This document shows, in pieces, positions 18,480-27,075 of a stretch of 64,000 nucleotides of DNA (positions within the stretch are counted from its first letter, which is position 1; the number at the start of each line of letters is the position of its first letter). The translations under genes were made by a program, and so were the position numbers. A model generated the notes under the pieces. That model was not told the origin of the DNA. It was given only the letters and a program-made list of their open reading frames with translations, and did no database searches. Source of the stretch: an uncultured Pseudomonadales bacterium (GTDB taxonomy: Bacteria > Pseudomonadota > Gammaproteobacteria > Pseudomonadales > Azotimanducaceae); contig OY282519.1 of assembly GCA_958296405.1 (NCBI GenBank), positions 1,658,132 to 1,722,131 of the forward strand, in the 5' to 3' direction.

Positions 18480-18920
18480 TCAGCGACGCTCCCAATCAAA
18501 GCTGTCTTGATGATGGAACAGAGGATAGCCGCGTTCGCGGTAGTGCCGATAGCGTTGCCGGCCGAGTTCCCGTTGCGGCTGCGTCACCACCTCGGCGACG
18601 CGCTCGAAACGGGCGAAGAAGGTGGGCACGTCATCGCCAAGATTGATGAGCAATTGGTCTGCGTCGGGTTCGGGTTCGCCAGCGCCGATGCGCACAGGCG
18701 CTTGGGCGGAATCGGCCGCTTCTGCCAACGCATGGGGCAGGAACCGGCCTTCCGGGTGGTGCCACATCAACTCGTCAAGCAGGGCGCTCGCCTCATCCGA
18801 GGCAGTGCGAACATGCGTGGTTTGCCCTGCGCTCCAAGCCATGTGCGCCAAGCGGCAGGCGAAGCGTTGCCGGGCGTCGGCGTTCAAGTCTCCCAGCACA
18901 TAGAAATCCACCCGGGTCAT
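18480..18920 (-). CDS. holC: DNA polymerase III subunit chi
   Basis: The 146-residue protein starts MTRVDFYVLGD and has the chi features DELMWHHPEGRFLPHAL and QLLINLGDD. Chi links the clamp loader to single-stranded-DNA-binding protein at the replication fork. Its ATG overlaps the pepA stop by 4 nt (ATGA), and valS follows 18 bp later. That order, pepA-holC-valS, is the conserved gammaproteobacterial one and strongly supports the call. Confidence 0.93.
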   Translation of the reverse strand: MTRVDFYVLGDLNADARQRFACRLAHMAWSAGQTTHVRTASDEASALLDELMWHHPEGRFLPHALAEAADSAQAPVRIGAGEPEPDADQLLINLGDDVPTFFARFERVAEVVTQPQRELGRQRYRHYRERGYPLFHHQDSFDWERR

Positions 18921-20428
18921 CGCGGCTGGGGCGCTTTGCGCTTGGGCACAGCGGCCGGGGAAGCGACGCGGTCCAACAGGTACTGGAACAAGAGCGGCGT
19001 CGGGCGGCCAGTCGCTCCCTTGGCCTTGCCGCCGCGATAGGCCGTGCCGGCGACGTCCATATGCGCCCACTTGAAGCCTTTGGCAAAGCGCGACAGGAAG
19101 CAGGCTGCGGTGATCGCCCCGGCGGGCCGGCCGCCGATGTTGGCCACATCCGCGAAGTTGCTGTCGAGCTGCGCTTGGTAGTCTTCCCACAGGGGCATGG
19201 GCCAAGCCCGATCGCCGCTGGTTGCGCCGGCGTCAAGGAGCGCTGCCGAGAGCGCGTCGTCATTGGCGAACACGGCGCTCGCATGGGCGCCCAAGGCGAT
19301 GACGCAGGCGCCCGTCAGCGTGGCGACGTCCACCACCACCGCCGGCTTGTAGCGCTTGGCGAAGGTGAGCGCGTCGCAGAGCAGCAGGCGCCCCTCGGCG
19401 TCGGTGTTCAAGATTTCCACCGTTTTCCCGGATAGGGTGGTCACGATGTCTCCGGGGCGCGATGCGTTGCCGCTCGGCATGTTCTCCGCGGCGGCGAGGA
19501 TGGCGATGAGATTGATGGGAAGCTCAGCCACCGCCGCGGCTTTCAGCGCTCCGGCCACGGTGGCGGCGCCGCACATGTCGAACTTCATCTCATCCATCGC
19601 GGCGCCCGGTTTCAAGCTGATGCCGCCGGTGTCGAAGGTGACGCCCTTGCCCACGAAGACCACTGGCGCGTCGCTCTCGCCGGCGCCTCGATAGCGAGCG
19701 ACGATCAACTTGGCGGGTGCATCGCTGCCCCGCGTCACGGACAGGAAGGCGCCCATGCCCAAGGCTTCCATCTCTGCTTCGTCCAAGGTCTCCACGGTGA
19801 CGCCATCGTGCTCGGCCAAGGTGTTCGCTTGCGCCGCCAGCCACTCGGGATTGCAGACGTTTGGCGGTGCGTTGGCGAGGTCCCGCGCGAAGCGCAGGCC
19901 AGCGTCCAAGGCGTTGCCGTGCCGCACGGCGAGGGCCACTTGGTTGCGTTCGCCGGGGCCAGCGTGGATATTCACTCGGGACAGCGGGCGTCGTTTCGGC
20001 GCCTTGCTCTTTTGCTCGTGGTAGCGGTACGCGGCGGTGGAGAGGGCGGCGAGGCCCGTGCGCGTTTTCCAGTAGGCGTCGCGCTGGCCGTTGGCACCGG
20101 CCACCTTGATGTCGTTCAAGCACCACACCGCGCTCGTCACGCGCAGCGCTGCGAGGGCAGTGGCGGCTTGGCTGACGCACTTTCTGAACTTCGCCTCGCT
20201 GACTGGCTCGCGCCCAACCGGCGGCACCAGCAGCGTTTTGATGCGGCCCGGCAAGGCAGCAACAGTGGGTGCGTTCTCCGGGGCTTGCGCCAAACACTGT
20301 TCGACCAGCGCCCGGGCATCAAACGACTCCGCCACCTCCAGCGCCCGCTCGCGGCCAGCGACCAGGCAATCCGTCGTGAAATCAGCTGGGCTTCCGGTTT
20401 TCGTGAAACATCTCATAATGCTTGCCAT
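18917..20428 (-). CDS. pepA: leucyl aminopeptidase, M17 family
   Basis: From ATG 20428 the product is 503 residues, the length of E. coli PepA. The catalytic domain carries the metal and active-site blocks VFVGKGVTFDTGGISLKPG, NTDAEGRLLLCDAL (near residue 340) and VDVATLTGA. It removes N-terminal residues from peptides; in E. coli, PepA hexamers also bind DNA in plasmid resolution and carAB regulation, which I cannot infer here. ATG 20416 (MRCFTKTGSP) is an alternative start. The gene is divergent from lptF and overlaps holC by 4 nt. Confidence 0.95.
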   Translation of the reverse strand: MASIMRCFTKTGSPADFTTDCLVAGRERALEVAESFDARALVEQCLAQAPENAPTVAALPGRIKTLLVPPVGREPVSEAKFRKCVSQAATALAALRVTSAVWCLNDIKVAGANGQRDAYWKTRTGLAALSTAAYRYHEQKSKAPKRRPLSRVNIHAGPGERNQVALAVRHGNALDAGLRFARDLANAPPNVCNPEWLAAQANTLAEHDGVTVETLDEAEMEALGMGAFLSVTRGSDAPAKLIVARYRGAGESDAPVVFVGKGVTFDTGGISLKPGAAMDEMKFDMCGAATVAGALKAAAVAELPINLIAILAAAENMPSGNASRPGDIVTTLSGKTVEILNTDAEGRLLLCDALTFAKRYKPAVVVDVATLTGACVIALGAHASAVFANDDALSAALLDAGATSGDRAWPMPLWEDYQAQLDSNFADVANIGGRPAGAITAACFLSRFAKGFKWAHMDVAGTAYRGGKAKGATGRPTPLLFQYLLDRVASPAAVPKRKAPQPR

Positions 20429-20603
20429 GAAGCGGCGGATGGCGGGATGCGGGCGATGCGACGCAGCCGATGAGTGTACCTGATCGTCGGCCTCTAAGCG
20501 GTTTCGAGCCATCGTGTGGCGGTGCCGGGCGCGCGCCGCGGGGGTGTGGCGGGGCGCCCCCATGCGCCGGGTTGGCGCCGCGCTGTGCGCAGGCGAAGCA
20601 ACC

Positions 20604-21668
20604 GTGACGGTGGCGTTTCGCTACTTCGCGCGGGAACTGCTGGCGACTGTTGCCGTGGCGTTCTTCACGCTGTTGGCCATCGCCTTGGGCGGGCGCATGA
20701 TCGGCTACCTGCAGGATGTGGCGCTCGGCCGCTACTCGGCGGACATGTTGTGGACGCTGGCGGCGTTGCGGGTGCCGGAGTTTGCGCAGATGACATTGCC
20801 GTTCGCGCTGTTCCTCGGCGTGTTGATGACGGTGGGGCGCTTGCATGCGGAGCGCGAGTTCGCCGTGCTGCAGGGCGGCGGCGCCGACCCGCGCAAGATG
20901 CTTGGCTGGCTGCTTGCGATCGCGGCGCCAGTGGCCGCGTTGGTTGGCGCGCTGTCGCTCGCCGTCACGCCGGCAGCCGCAGCGCAGGTGTCGCGGTTGG
21001 CCATTGAGGCGCGCGCGAACAGCGAGTTCGAAGGCATTTCGGCCGGCGTCTTCCACACGTTTGGGTTCGGCCAGCGCGTCACCTATGCCCGTCGCGTGGA
21101 TGCCGGGCAGCGGCGGCTCGCCGGCGTCTTCTCTGGCGAGCGGCTGCCGGGAGGCGGCAATGTCACGGTGTGGGCGCGAGCGGGTGGCCAGCATGTGGCG
21201 CCAGACACCGGCAGCCGGTTCCTCACCTTGGAGGATGGCGTGCGCTATGCCGGCGTGCCGGGCGCGCGGGATTTCCGCGTGGTCTCCTTCCGGCGCTTGA
21301 GCCAGCGCGTGGCGGCGCGGCCAACGGCGTGGAGCCGGGTAGATCCGCGGACGCTCTCCACCGCGACGCTCGACATGGCGGCGGCGGAGCAAGCCGCCGA
21401 GTGGCATTGGCGGCTCGGCCTGCCAATCGTCACCCTCATCGCCGCGGTCGCTGCCTTCGGCTTGGGCCGGGCGCCGCCGCGCCAAGGACGCTTTGCCCGC
21501 ATCGTGCCCGGCATCGTTGTCTTCTCGCTCTACTTTCTGTTTGCGATGTTGGCGCAGGCCGCCATTGCGGATGGCGCGCCGGCGGCTTGGCTGGGGCTGT
21601 GGCCGGTGCATGGCGCGGCGGCGCTTGGGGCGGCGTTGATGGCGCGGCAGGCTTGGCGGCCGGCATGA
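20604..21668 (+). CDS. lptF: LPS export permease LptF
   Basis: The roughly 354-residue inner-membrane protein has three N-terminal membrane segments, a periplasmic jellyroll-type domain and three C-terminal segments. Typical phrases are VPEFAQMTLPFALFLGVLMTVGRLHAERE and, in the periplasmic part, FLTLEDGVRYAG. With LptG and the ATPase LptB it extracts LPS from the inner membrane. The start is uncertain: I chose GTG 20604, preceded by AGGCGAAG, with GTG 20610 also possible. It overlaps lptG by 4 nt and is divergent from pepA, as in E. coli. Confidence 0.92.
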   Translation: MTVAFRYFARELLATVAVAFFTLLAIALGGRMIGYLQDVALGRYSADMLWTLAALRVPEFAQMTLPFALFLGVLMTVGRLHAEREFAVLQGGGADPRKMLGWLLAIAAPVAALVGALSLAVTPAAAAQVSRLAIEARANSEFEGISAGVFHTFGFGQRVTYARRVDAGQRRLAGVFSGERLPGGGNVTVWARAGGQHVAPDTGSRFLTLEDGVRYAGVPGARDFRVVSFRRLSQRVAARPTAWSRVDPRTLSTATLDMAAAEQAAEWHWRLGLPIVTLIAAVAAFGLGRAPPRQGRFARIVPGIVVFSLYFLFAMLAQAAIADGAPAAWLGLWPVHGAAALGAALMARQAWRPA

Positions 21669-22735
21669 TCGCCACCGCAGACCGCTACGTCGCCCGGGTG
21701 GCGCTCATGGCCATCGCCGTGGTGCTGGCGTGCTTCGTCACCCTGACCGGGCTCTTTGCCTTCATGGAGGAACTGCGCGAGGAAGAAGCCGGCTATGGCG
21801 CCAGCCAAGCAGGCCTGTATGTGCTGCTGACGTTGCCGCGGCGGGTGTATGAACTCGCGCCCTATGTGACATTCCTTGGTGCGCTGATCGGCTTGGGCAT
21901 GTTGTCCAGCAGCTCGGAGGTGACGGCGCTGCGGGCAGCCGGCGCTTCGTTGCAGCGCCTCTTCGGTGCGCTCGCGCTCACCGTCTTGGGGTTCTCGGCC
22001 GCCGCCTTCGCCATCGGCGAGTGGGTGGCGCCGAGGTTTGATGTTGCGGCGGAAGCCCTGCGTTCGCGCTCCCTGCAAGGCTCCGAGACGATCTTCGTGG
22101 ACGGCCATTGGCATCGGGAAGGGCGTGTGTTCACCCATGTGGAGGGCTTTGGCACCCAAGGGCGACTCATCGGCGTGACCCAGTTCGAGTTGGATGACGC
22201 GGGGCGCATGCGGCGTGTCCAGCGCGCCCAGTTCGCGGAGCGCGGCGAGGCGGGCGGGCATTGGCGGCTGCGGGATGTGCGTGTGACGGCGTTGGGCGAG
22301 GACGCGGCGACGGCAGCCCGCATGGATGATGTGGCGTGGGAGAGCGAGGCCGATGTAGGCATGTTGTCCGCGCGCGCCTTGGTGGCGCCGCAGCAGCTCT
22401 CGCTCGCCGACCTCGATGCCCATATCCGCTACATGGATGGTGAAGGCTTGGATGCGCGGCGGCATCGCTTGGCGCTCTGGAGCAAGCTGCTGCAGCCACT
22501 GGCCACCTTGGGCCTTGCGTTGGTGGCGGTGGGGTTCGTCGTGGGCCCGCTGCGCGAGACCGGCATGGGCGCCCGCGTTGCCGCCGGCATCGTCGTCGGC
22601 TTGTTGTTCAAGTACCTGCAGGATCTGCTCGCGCCGGCGAGCTTGGTGTTCGGCATTCCGGCAGCGCTGGCGGTGTTGATGCCGATTGCGCTGTGTTGGG
22701 GCGTGGGCGCCGCATTGCTGCGCCGGGCGCGGTGA
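21665..22735 (+). CDS. lptG: LPS export permease LptG
   Basis: The 356-residue protein begins MIATADRYVARVALM and repeats the LptF plan: three membrane segments, a periplasmic beta domain (about 110-260), and three more segments including VGFVVGPLRETGMGARVAAG, a classic LptG block. The ATG overlaps the lptF TGA (ATGA), implying coupled translation of equal amounts, as expected for the LptB2FG complex. Confidence 0.94.
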   Translation: MIATADRYVARVALMAIAVVLACFVTLTGLFAFMEELREEEAGYGASQAGLYVLLTLPRRVYELAPYVTFLGALIGLGMLSSSSEVTALRAAGASLQRLFGALALTVLGFSAAAFAIGEWVAPRFDVAAEALRSRSLQGSETIFVDGHWHREGRVFTHVEGFGTQGRLIGVTQFELDDAGRMRRVQRAQFAERGEAGGHWRLRDVRVTALGEDAATAARMDDVAWESEADVGMLSARALVAPQQLSLADLDAHIRYMDGEGLDARRHRLALWSKLLQPLATLGLALVAVGFVVGPLRETGMGARVAAGIVVGLLFKYLQDLLAPASLVFGIPAALAVLMPIALCWGVGAALLRRAR

Positions 22736-22779
22736 TTGGGGCTACGATAGCGGGCGTGAGCGCCGCCGCCTGACACGAC

Positions 22780-23226
22780 ATGCCCGAAACCCCCGAATTG
22801 CGCAGCTTCATCATGCGCCAGATCCGCAGCAAGGACACGCAGCCGGAGATGGCAGTGCGGCGGCTCGTGTTTGGGCTCGGCTACCGCTATCGCCTGCACC
22901 GCAAGACGTTGCCTGGCCGCCCAGACTTGGCCTTCATCGCCCGCAAGAAGGCCATCTTCGTGAACGGCTGCTTCTGGCATGGGCACGCTTGCCGCAACGG
23001 GGAGCGTGTGCCGCGCACCAACACGAGCTATTGGGTGGAAAAGATCTCGCGCAACCGGCAGCGTGACGCCGAGAACCTGCGCGGATTGGCCGAACTCGGT
23101 TGGCAAGCGCTCACCCTGTGGGAGTGTGAGTTGAAGGATGCGGACGCGCTTCAGCGCCGCATCGTGGAGTTCTTGGGTGACCGCCGCGCCGCCACGGCGC
23201 CGGCCGGGAGGGACAGCGATGGCTGA
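22780..23226 (+). CDS. vsr: very short patch repair endonuclease (Vsr)
   Basis: The 148-residue protein has the Vsr hallmarks: MRQIRSKDTQPEMAVRRLVF, catalytic Asp in LPGRPDLAF, zinc/His-rich FVNGCFWHGHAC, then NTSYWVEKISRN and the Trp/Glu pair in LTLWECELKD. Vsr nicks at T:G mismatches formed by deamination of 5-methylcytosine and normally accompanies a Dcm-type cytosine C5 methyltransferase. None is encoded in this window, so this copy appears to be an orphan. The following gene starts inside its 3' end (8-nt overlap). Confidence 0.93.
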   Translation: MPETPELRSFIMRQIRSKDTQPEMAVRRLVFGLGYRYRLHRKTLPGRPDLAFIARKKAIFVNGCFWHGHACRNGERVPRTNTSYWVEKISRNRQRDAENLRGLAELGWQALTLWECELKDADALQRRIVEFLGDRRAATAPAGRDSDG

Positions 23227-23848
23227 GCGCGGCGCGTCGGATCGATTTGTGCGCTTCTGGACTTGGCGCGACAACCTGCATCAGCGGCTCGCCGCGACGC
23301 AAGAGGAAGACGCGGCGCATCGCGCGGCCTTTGTCGCGCGCGCCGCCGAACTTGCAGAGGAGGTGGATTTTCTAGTGCGCAACGGCTTGAACGAAGGTGC
23401 ATTGGAGGCATTGGGCGCCCTCGCCGAACAAGACATGGCGGACTTCTGCATCATGGTGGACTTGGCGGCGGAAGTGGCCATCGAGGGCGTGGCGCCGCTC
23501 AAGGCAGAAACGGCCAAGCATTTGGCGGAGTTTCTGGACAACGAGCCCTGGCATTCGTTGATGGTGGACAACGACCTCACGGTCGCCTTGGCGATGGTGG
23601 AGGCGGTCGCCGCCGCGGATGCCAAGGTGCCTTGGTACGAAACATCCCCAAACCTCGTGCGCGTCACCGCCGGCGTTCTGGACCAAGCCAACGCCGAACA
23701 GGTGCAGCGCTTCGTGGGTGAACTGAACGCCCTGGGCGAGGCCACCGGCGCCCGCATCCCGGCGGACGCCGCGCAAATCCTGAACTACATCGTTGGCAAC
23801 GCCGCGTTGCGTCTCGGCATCCAGCCACCACGGCTGTCCTCGGGGTAG
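23219..23848 (+). CDS. hypothetical helical cytoplasmic protein
   Basis: The 209-residue protein is Ala/Glu/Asp-rich, predicted mostly helical by eye, with no signal peptide, membrane segment or known motif. ATG 23219 is preceded by GGGAGGG and overlaps vsr by 8 nt, so it is likely to be translated together with Vsr. Whether it assists Vsr is not known; I do not recognise its family. Confidence 0.7.
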   Translation: MAERGASDRFVRFWTWRDNLHQRLAATQEEDAAHRAAFVARAAELAEEVDFLVRNGLNEGALEALGALAEQDMADFCIMVDLAAEVAIEGVAPLKAETAKHLAEFLDNEPWHSLMVDNDLTVALAMVEAVAAADAKVPWYETSPNLVRVTAGVLDQANAEQVQRFVGELNALGEATGARIPADAAQILNYIVGNAALRLGIQPPRLSSG

Positions 23849-23953
23849 CCTCCGGGTAGACAACCGTTGGCCAGGACCCACCGGCGCCGGCAGCAGCATC
23901 GGCGGCGACCTTTCGCGGGAGGACGGCCAAACTTGGTCGCCCTTCACCTCTGT

Positions 23954-24053
23954 CAAAGCGCGGCGTCCGCCACGCGCTGTCCCGCGCAGTACGCAAGCCG
24001 CCGAGCCTCTCGCCATATACCCTGCCAAAGCGCGGCGTCCGCCACGCGCCGTC
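23954..24053. repeat. direct repeat, two copies with 72-bp period
   Basis: The 28-bp sequence beginning CAAAGCGCGGCGTCCGCC and ending in GTCC occurs at 23954 and again at 24026 with one difference (GCGCTGTCC against GCGCCGTCC). It lies in the 262-bp gap between the vsr-linked gene and the rhomboid gene, which otherwise holds no gene I can support. Confidence 0.7.
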
Positions 24054-24110
24054 CTGCACCTGCATTACACTCGCTGCATGAACTGTAGCCACGCCCAACG
24101 CTAGGCCAGC

Positions 24111-24686
24111 ATGGCGCCGGTTGTCAGCCGAGCCATCGCGCACCGCGCCATCGCCTTGCTCGCAAGCGTCGGCGCCGTATGGGCGGTTTCGCTCTACGCC
24201 TTGGCAGACCCGGCAACGCTCTACAGCCTCGCCATCGTCCCGCGTGACGTGAACCACCTGCTGGGCATCGTCGGCATGCCGTTCGTGCATCAGTCGCTTG
24301 CGCATCTCATGGCGAACACCGGGCCGCTGTTGGCCTTGGGCGCCGTCATGCTGTTCCGCGGCGTGGGCTACTACGCCGCCGCCACGGCGTTCATCATCCT
24401 CTTGAGCGGCGTCGCGGTGTGGGCGCTCGGCCGCGCCGCGGCGCACATCGGCGCCAGCGGCGTGGTGTTTGGGCTGGCGGCGTTCTTGGTGGTGCGCGGC
24501 CTCTACGAGCGGCGCCCCGGTTCGGCGGCGGTGGCGCTGTTCGTGTTCCTCATCTATGGCGGCATGATCTGGGGCGTCATCCCGCAAGACGACGGCGTGT
24601 CTTGGGAAGCGCACCTCTTTGGCTTGGTTGGCGGCGTCATCACCGCCCGCGCCTTTGCCGCCAAGCGCCGCGCCGAAGCCGCATGA
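24111..24686 (+). CDS. rhomboid-family intramembrane serine protease
   Basis: The 191-residue protein has about six hydrophobic segments. The rhomboid catalytic residues are visible: Ser116 in HIGASGVVFG and His168 in SWEAHLFGLVGG, with HLMANTGPL around residues 65-73 matching the HxxxN motif of the oxyanion region. It should cleave single-pass membrane proteins within the inner membrane. The last codons overlap the start of an M50 peptidase by 4 nt, so the two proteases are made together. Confidence 0.88.
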   Translation: MAPVVSRAIAHRAIALLASVGAVWAVSLYALADPATLYSLAIVPRDVNHLLGIVGMPFVHQSLAHLMANTGPLLALGAVMLFRGVGYYAAATAFIILLSGVAVWALGRAAAHIGASGVVFGLAAFLVVRGLYERRPGSAAVALFVFLIYGGMIWGVIPQDDGVSWEAHLFGLVGGVITARAFAAKRRAEAA

Positions 24687-25327
24687 TCGAACTCATCTAC
24701 CGGGGCGAGGTGTTGCTCTTCTCGCTCCTGTTGATTGCGCTGGTGGCGTCGCTCACCTGCCACGAGTTCGGCCACGCGGTGGTGGCGAAGTGGCATGGCG
24801 ACCGCACCGCAGAGCTTGCCGGGCGGCTCACGCTCAATCCCCTTGCCCACATCGACGCGATGGGGCTGTTGATGGTGGTGCTGGTGGGCTTTGGATACGC
24901 GAAGCCCGTGCCCACAGACCCGCGCAACTTCCGCTCTGAACGCTCGGACTTATGGGTGGCGGCGGCGGGGCCGGGGATGAACCTGTTGCTCGCGGCGCTC
25001 GCTTGGAACGTGTTCCTGCTGCTGCGCGGCGCGGGGGTGGAGTACTTCTTCACACCCGGAGTGGAGACGTTCTTCGTCATTCTGGTGCAAGTGAATCTGC
25101 TGCTCATGGTGTTCAACCTCATCCCGCTCGGGCCGTTGGATGGGCACTACATCCTGCCGCATCTGCTGCCGGCCGGTCTCGCCCGCGCCTATCGCCACTA
25201 CAACGCCCGCTATGGCGTTTGGGCGCTCCTCGCGCTCGTCGCCTTGGCGCTGCTCGGCGCCCCGGTGTTCGCCTATGTGATGGCGTTCGCGGCGGGGCTG
25301 CTGCCGTTCATCACCCTTCTTGGATAA
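24683..25327 (+). CDS. site-2-protease-like M50 membrane metalloprotease
   Basis: The 214-residue protein has the zinc motif HEFGH at residues 27-31 inside the first membrane region and the second metal motif in LIPLGPLDGHY (near residue 150), with four to five further hydrophobic segments. No PDZ domain is present, so it is the small FpvI/YwhC-like type and not RseP. It should cut membrane substrates after another protease has acted. The ATG overlaps the rhomboid stop (ATGA). Confidence 0.88.
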   Translation: MIELIYRGEVLLFSLLLIALVASLTCHEFGHAVVAKWHGDRTAELAGRLTLNPLAHIDAMGLLMVVLVGFGYAKPVPTDPRNFRSERSDLWVAAAGPGMNLLLAALAWNVFLLLRGAGVEYFFTPGVETFFVILVQVNLLLMVFNLIPLGPLDGHYILPHLLPAGLARAYRHYNARYGVWALLALVALALLGAPVFAYVMAFAAGLLPFITLLG

Positions 25328-25352
25328 GAGTCGGATAAGAGTCGGATAGGAG
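25322..25352. repeat. 11-bp tandem repeat, about 2.8 units
   Basis: The unit GGATAAGAGTC is repeated almost three times (the last unit reads GGATAGGAG). The first copy contains the stop codon of the M50 gene and the last supplies the GGAG ribosome-binding sequence of the SDR gene. Slippage here would change the spacing but not a coding frame. Confidence 0.75.
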
Positions 25353-25357
25353 AAACC

Positions 25358-26071
25358 ATGCCAACCCCAGACACTGCGCCCGTTTGCCTGCTCACGGGCG
25401 CCGGCCCAGGCACCGGCGCGGCCATCGCCCGCCGCTTTGCCGCCGGCGGCTATCGCGTGGCGCTGCTGGCGCGCAACGCCGCGCGGCTCAATGCATTGGC
25501 GGCGGACATCGATGGCGCCTCAGCCTATGTGTGCGATGTGGCGGAACCGGAGCAGGTGGCGGCGACGGTGGCGGCGGTGCGGGCAGACTTGGGCGACCCG
25601 GACGTGTTGATCCACAACGCCACCCTAGGCGCGTTTGGTGATTTCCTCACCGTGGATGCAGACATCTTCGAGCGCAACTTCCGGGTGAACGCCACGGCGC
25701 TGTTGCGGCTTGCCCAGGCGGTGGCGCCGGCGATGATCGAGCGGGGCGAGGGCGCCATCCTTTGCACCGGCAACACCGCGGCTTACCGGGGCGTGCCGTA
25801 TTTCGCCGGCTTTGCCCCCACCAAGGCGGCGCAGCGCATCCTCGCCGAATCCTTGGCGCGCTCGCTCGGCTCGAAGGGCATCCATGTGGCGTATGTGGCC
25901 ATCGACGCGGTCATCGACCTGCCGTGGACGCGCAAGCGCAACCCGGACGCGCCGGACGAGTTCTACTGCAAGCCGGACGACATCGCCGGCGAGGTGTGGC
26001 ACATCGCCCACCAGCCGCGCTCGGCGTGGACGTTCGACGCCATGATCCGCCCGTTCGGGGAGAAGTGGTAG
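25358..26071 (+). CDS. short-chain dehydrogenase/reductase-like protein lacking the catalytic Tyr
   Basis: The 237-residue protein has the SDR nucleotide motif TGAGPGTGAAIA (13-24), an Asp for the adenine ring (YVCDVAE) and the structural motif LIHNATLG in place of NNAG. The usual YxxxK is FAPTK (about residue 150), so Tyr is replaced by Phe while Lys is kept. As far as I recall, one SDR subgroup shares this FAPxK form, so the protein may be an atypical or non-catalytic SDR. It has a good GGAG site and lies 30 bp after the M50 gene. Substrate unknown. Confidence 0.82.
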   Translation: MPTPDTAPVCLLTGAGPGTGAAIARRFAAGGYRVALLARNAARLNALAADIDGASAYVCDVAEPEQVAATVAAVRADLGDPDVLIHNATLGAFGDFLTVDADIFERNFRVNATALLRLAQAVAPAMIERGEGAILCTGNTAAYRGVPYFAGFAPTKAAQRILAESLARSLGSKGIHVAYVAIDAVIDLPWTRKRNPDAPDEFYCKPDDIAGEVWHIAHQPRSAWTFDAMIRPFGEKW

Positions 26072-26147
26072 CGCGTGTTTGGCGCTTGGCGGCGGGCGGG
26101 AACGCCGCGGCCGCCGCGCGGCATCGCTTAAGGGTTGTCCGCGCGCC

Positions 26148-27050
26148 TCAAGCTTCGGCGCAGCCGAGCGCGTCCTCGCGCAGCGCTGTCGCCAAGGCGG
26201 CGATGTACTCCGTTCCCACATGGCAGCAACCGCCGTACAGCGAGGCGCCGAGGGCCATGGCGCGGCGCGCCGCGTCCACGAAGTGCGCGCGCGGCATGTC
26301 GCGCCGCTCTGCCGGCACGTCGTTGTCCAGCGTCCATCCTGGGGGGATGTTGAAGCGGTTTGGGTAGCCGCCGAAGGGTTTGTCCGTCAGCTTGGCCAGC
26401 GTTTCCATGCCAGCGTGAATCGCATCCGGCGAGGTGCAGTTGAAGAGGTAAGCCTGAATGTCCAAGTCCTCCAACGCCGCCAGCGCTTGGGCGATGGATT
26501 CGCCGCTCCGCAGGCCGTGGCCGGGGCGGTCGTCCAGTGTCCAGGCGACATACACCGGCAAGCCGCGCGGCGCCCCGGCGGCGATTGCGGCCGACGCGGC
26601 GTTGCGCGCTTCCCGGGCCGATGCCATGGTCTCGCACAGGAAGAGATCCACGTTTGGCGCCAACGCCGCGGCGAGATTGGCGTAGATGGGCCGCGCTTCG
26701 TCATCTGGCGGCACCAAGTCTGCCCGATAGCTCTCTGAGAGCGGCGGCAAGCCGCCGGCCACGCGCACGTCTGCGCCAGACTCGTCCGCGGCGCGCCGCG
26801 CCAGTTCCCCCGCCAGCCGCGTCAGCTCCACATAGCGGGATTCCAAGTTCGCCTTGGCGAGGTAGCTTGGAACGGTGGAGTAGCTATTGGTGGTGATGAT
26901 GTGGGCACCGGCTGCGATGTAGTCCAAGTGCGCTTGCCGCACCGCCGCTGGATTTTCGATGAGCGGTTGCGCGGACCACAGCCCGGTGTCTTGCGCGACG
27001 CCACGCCGAATGAGCTCGACGCCCATGCCACCATCAAGAATTGTCAACAT
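26148..27050 (-). CDS. homocysteine S-methyltransferase-like protein
   Basis: The 300-residue TIM-barrel protein has the start LTILDGGMGVELIRRG and the zinc-binding cysteines of the family: one in LFNCTSPDA (near residue 204) and the pair in YGGCCHVGTE (near 273). It should move a methyl group from a donor such as S-methylmethionine to homocysteine, giving methionine. The donor cannot be told from sequence. It is convergent with the SDR gene and shares its strand with the next two genes. Confidence 0.85.
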   Translation of the reverse strand: MLTILDGGMGVELIRRGVAQDTGLWSAQPLIENPAAVRQAHLDYIAAGAHIITTNSYSTVPSYLAKANLESRYVELTRLAGELARRAADESGADVRVAGGLPPLSESYRADLVPPDDEARPIYANLAAALAPNVDLFLCETMASAREARNAASAAIAAGAPRGLPVYVAWTLDDRPGHGLRSGESIAQALAALEDLDIQAYLFNCTSPDAIHAGMETLAKLTDKPFGGYPNRFNIPPGWTLDNDVPAERRDMPRAHFVDAARRAMALGASLYGGCCHVGTEYIAALATALREDALGCAEA

Positions 27051-27075
27051 GAATGCCTCCGTTCGCTTGGCCGCG

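Noticed and set aside
18480-19205. A longer reading of holC starting inside pepA
   Set aside because: The extra N-terminal part is Arg-rich shadow of pepA; the chi subunit starts at MTRVDFYVLGD with the usual 4-nt overlap.
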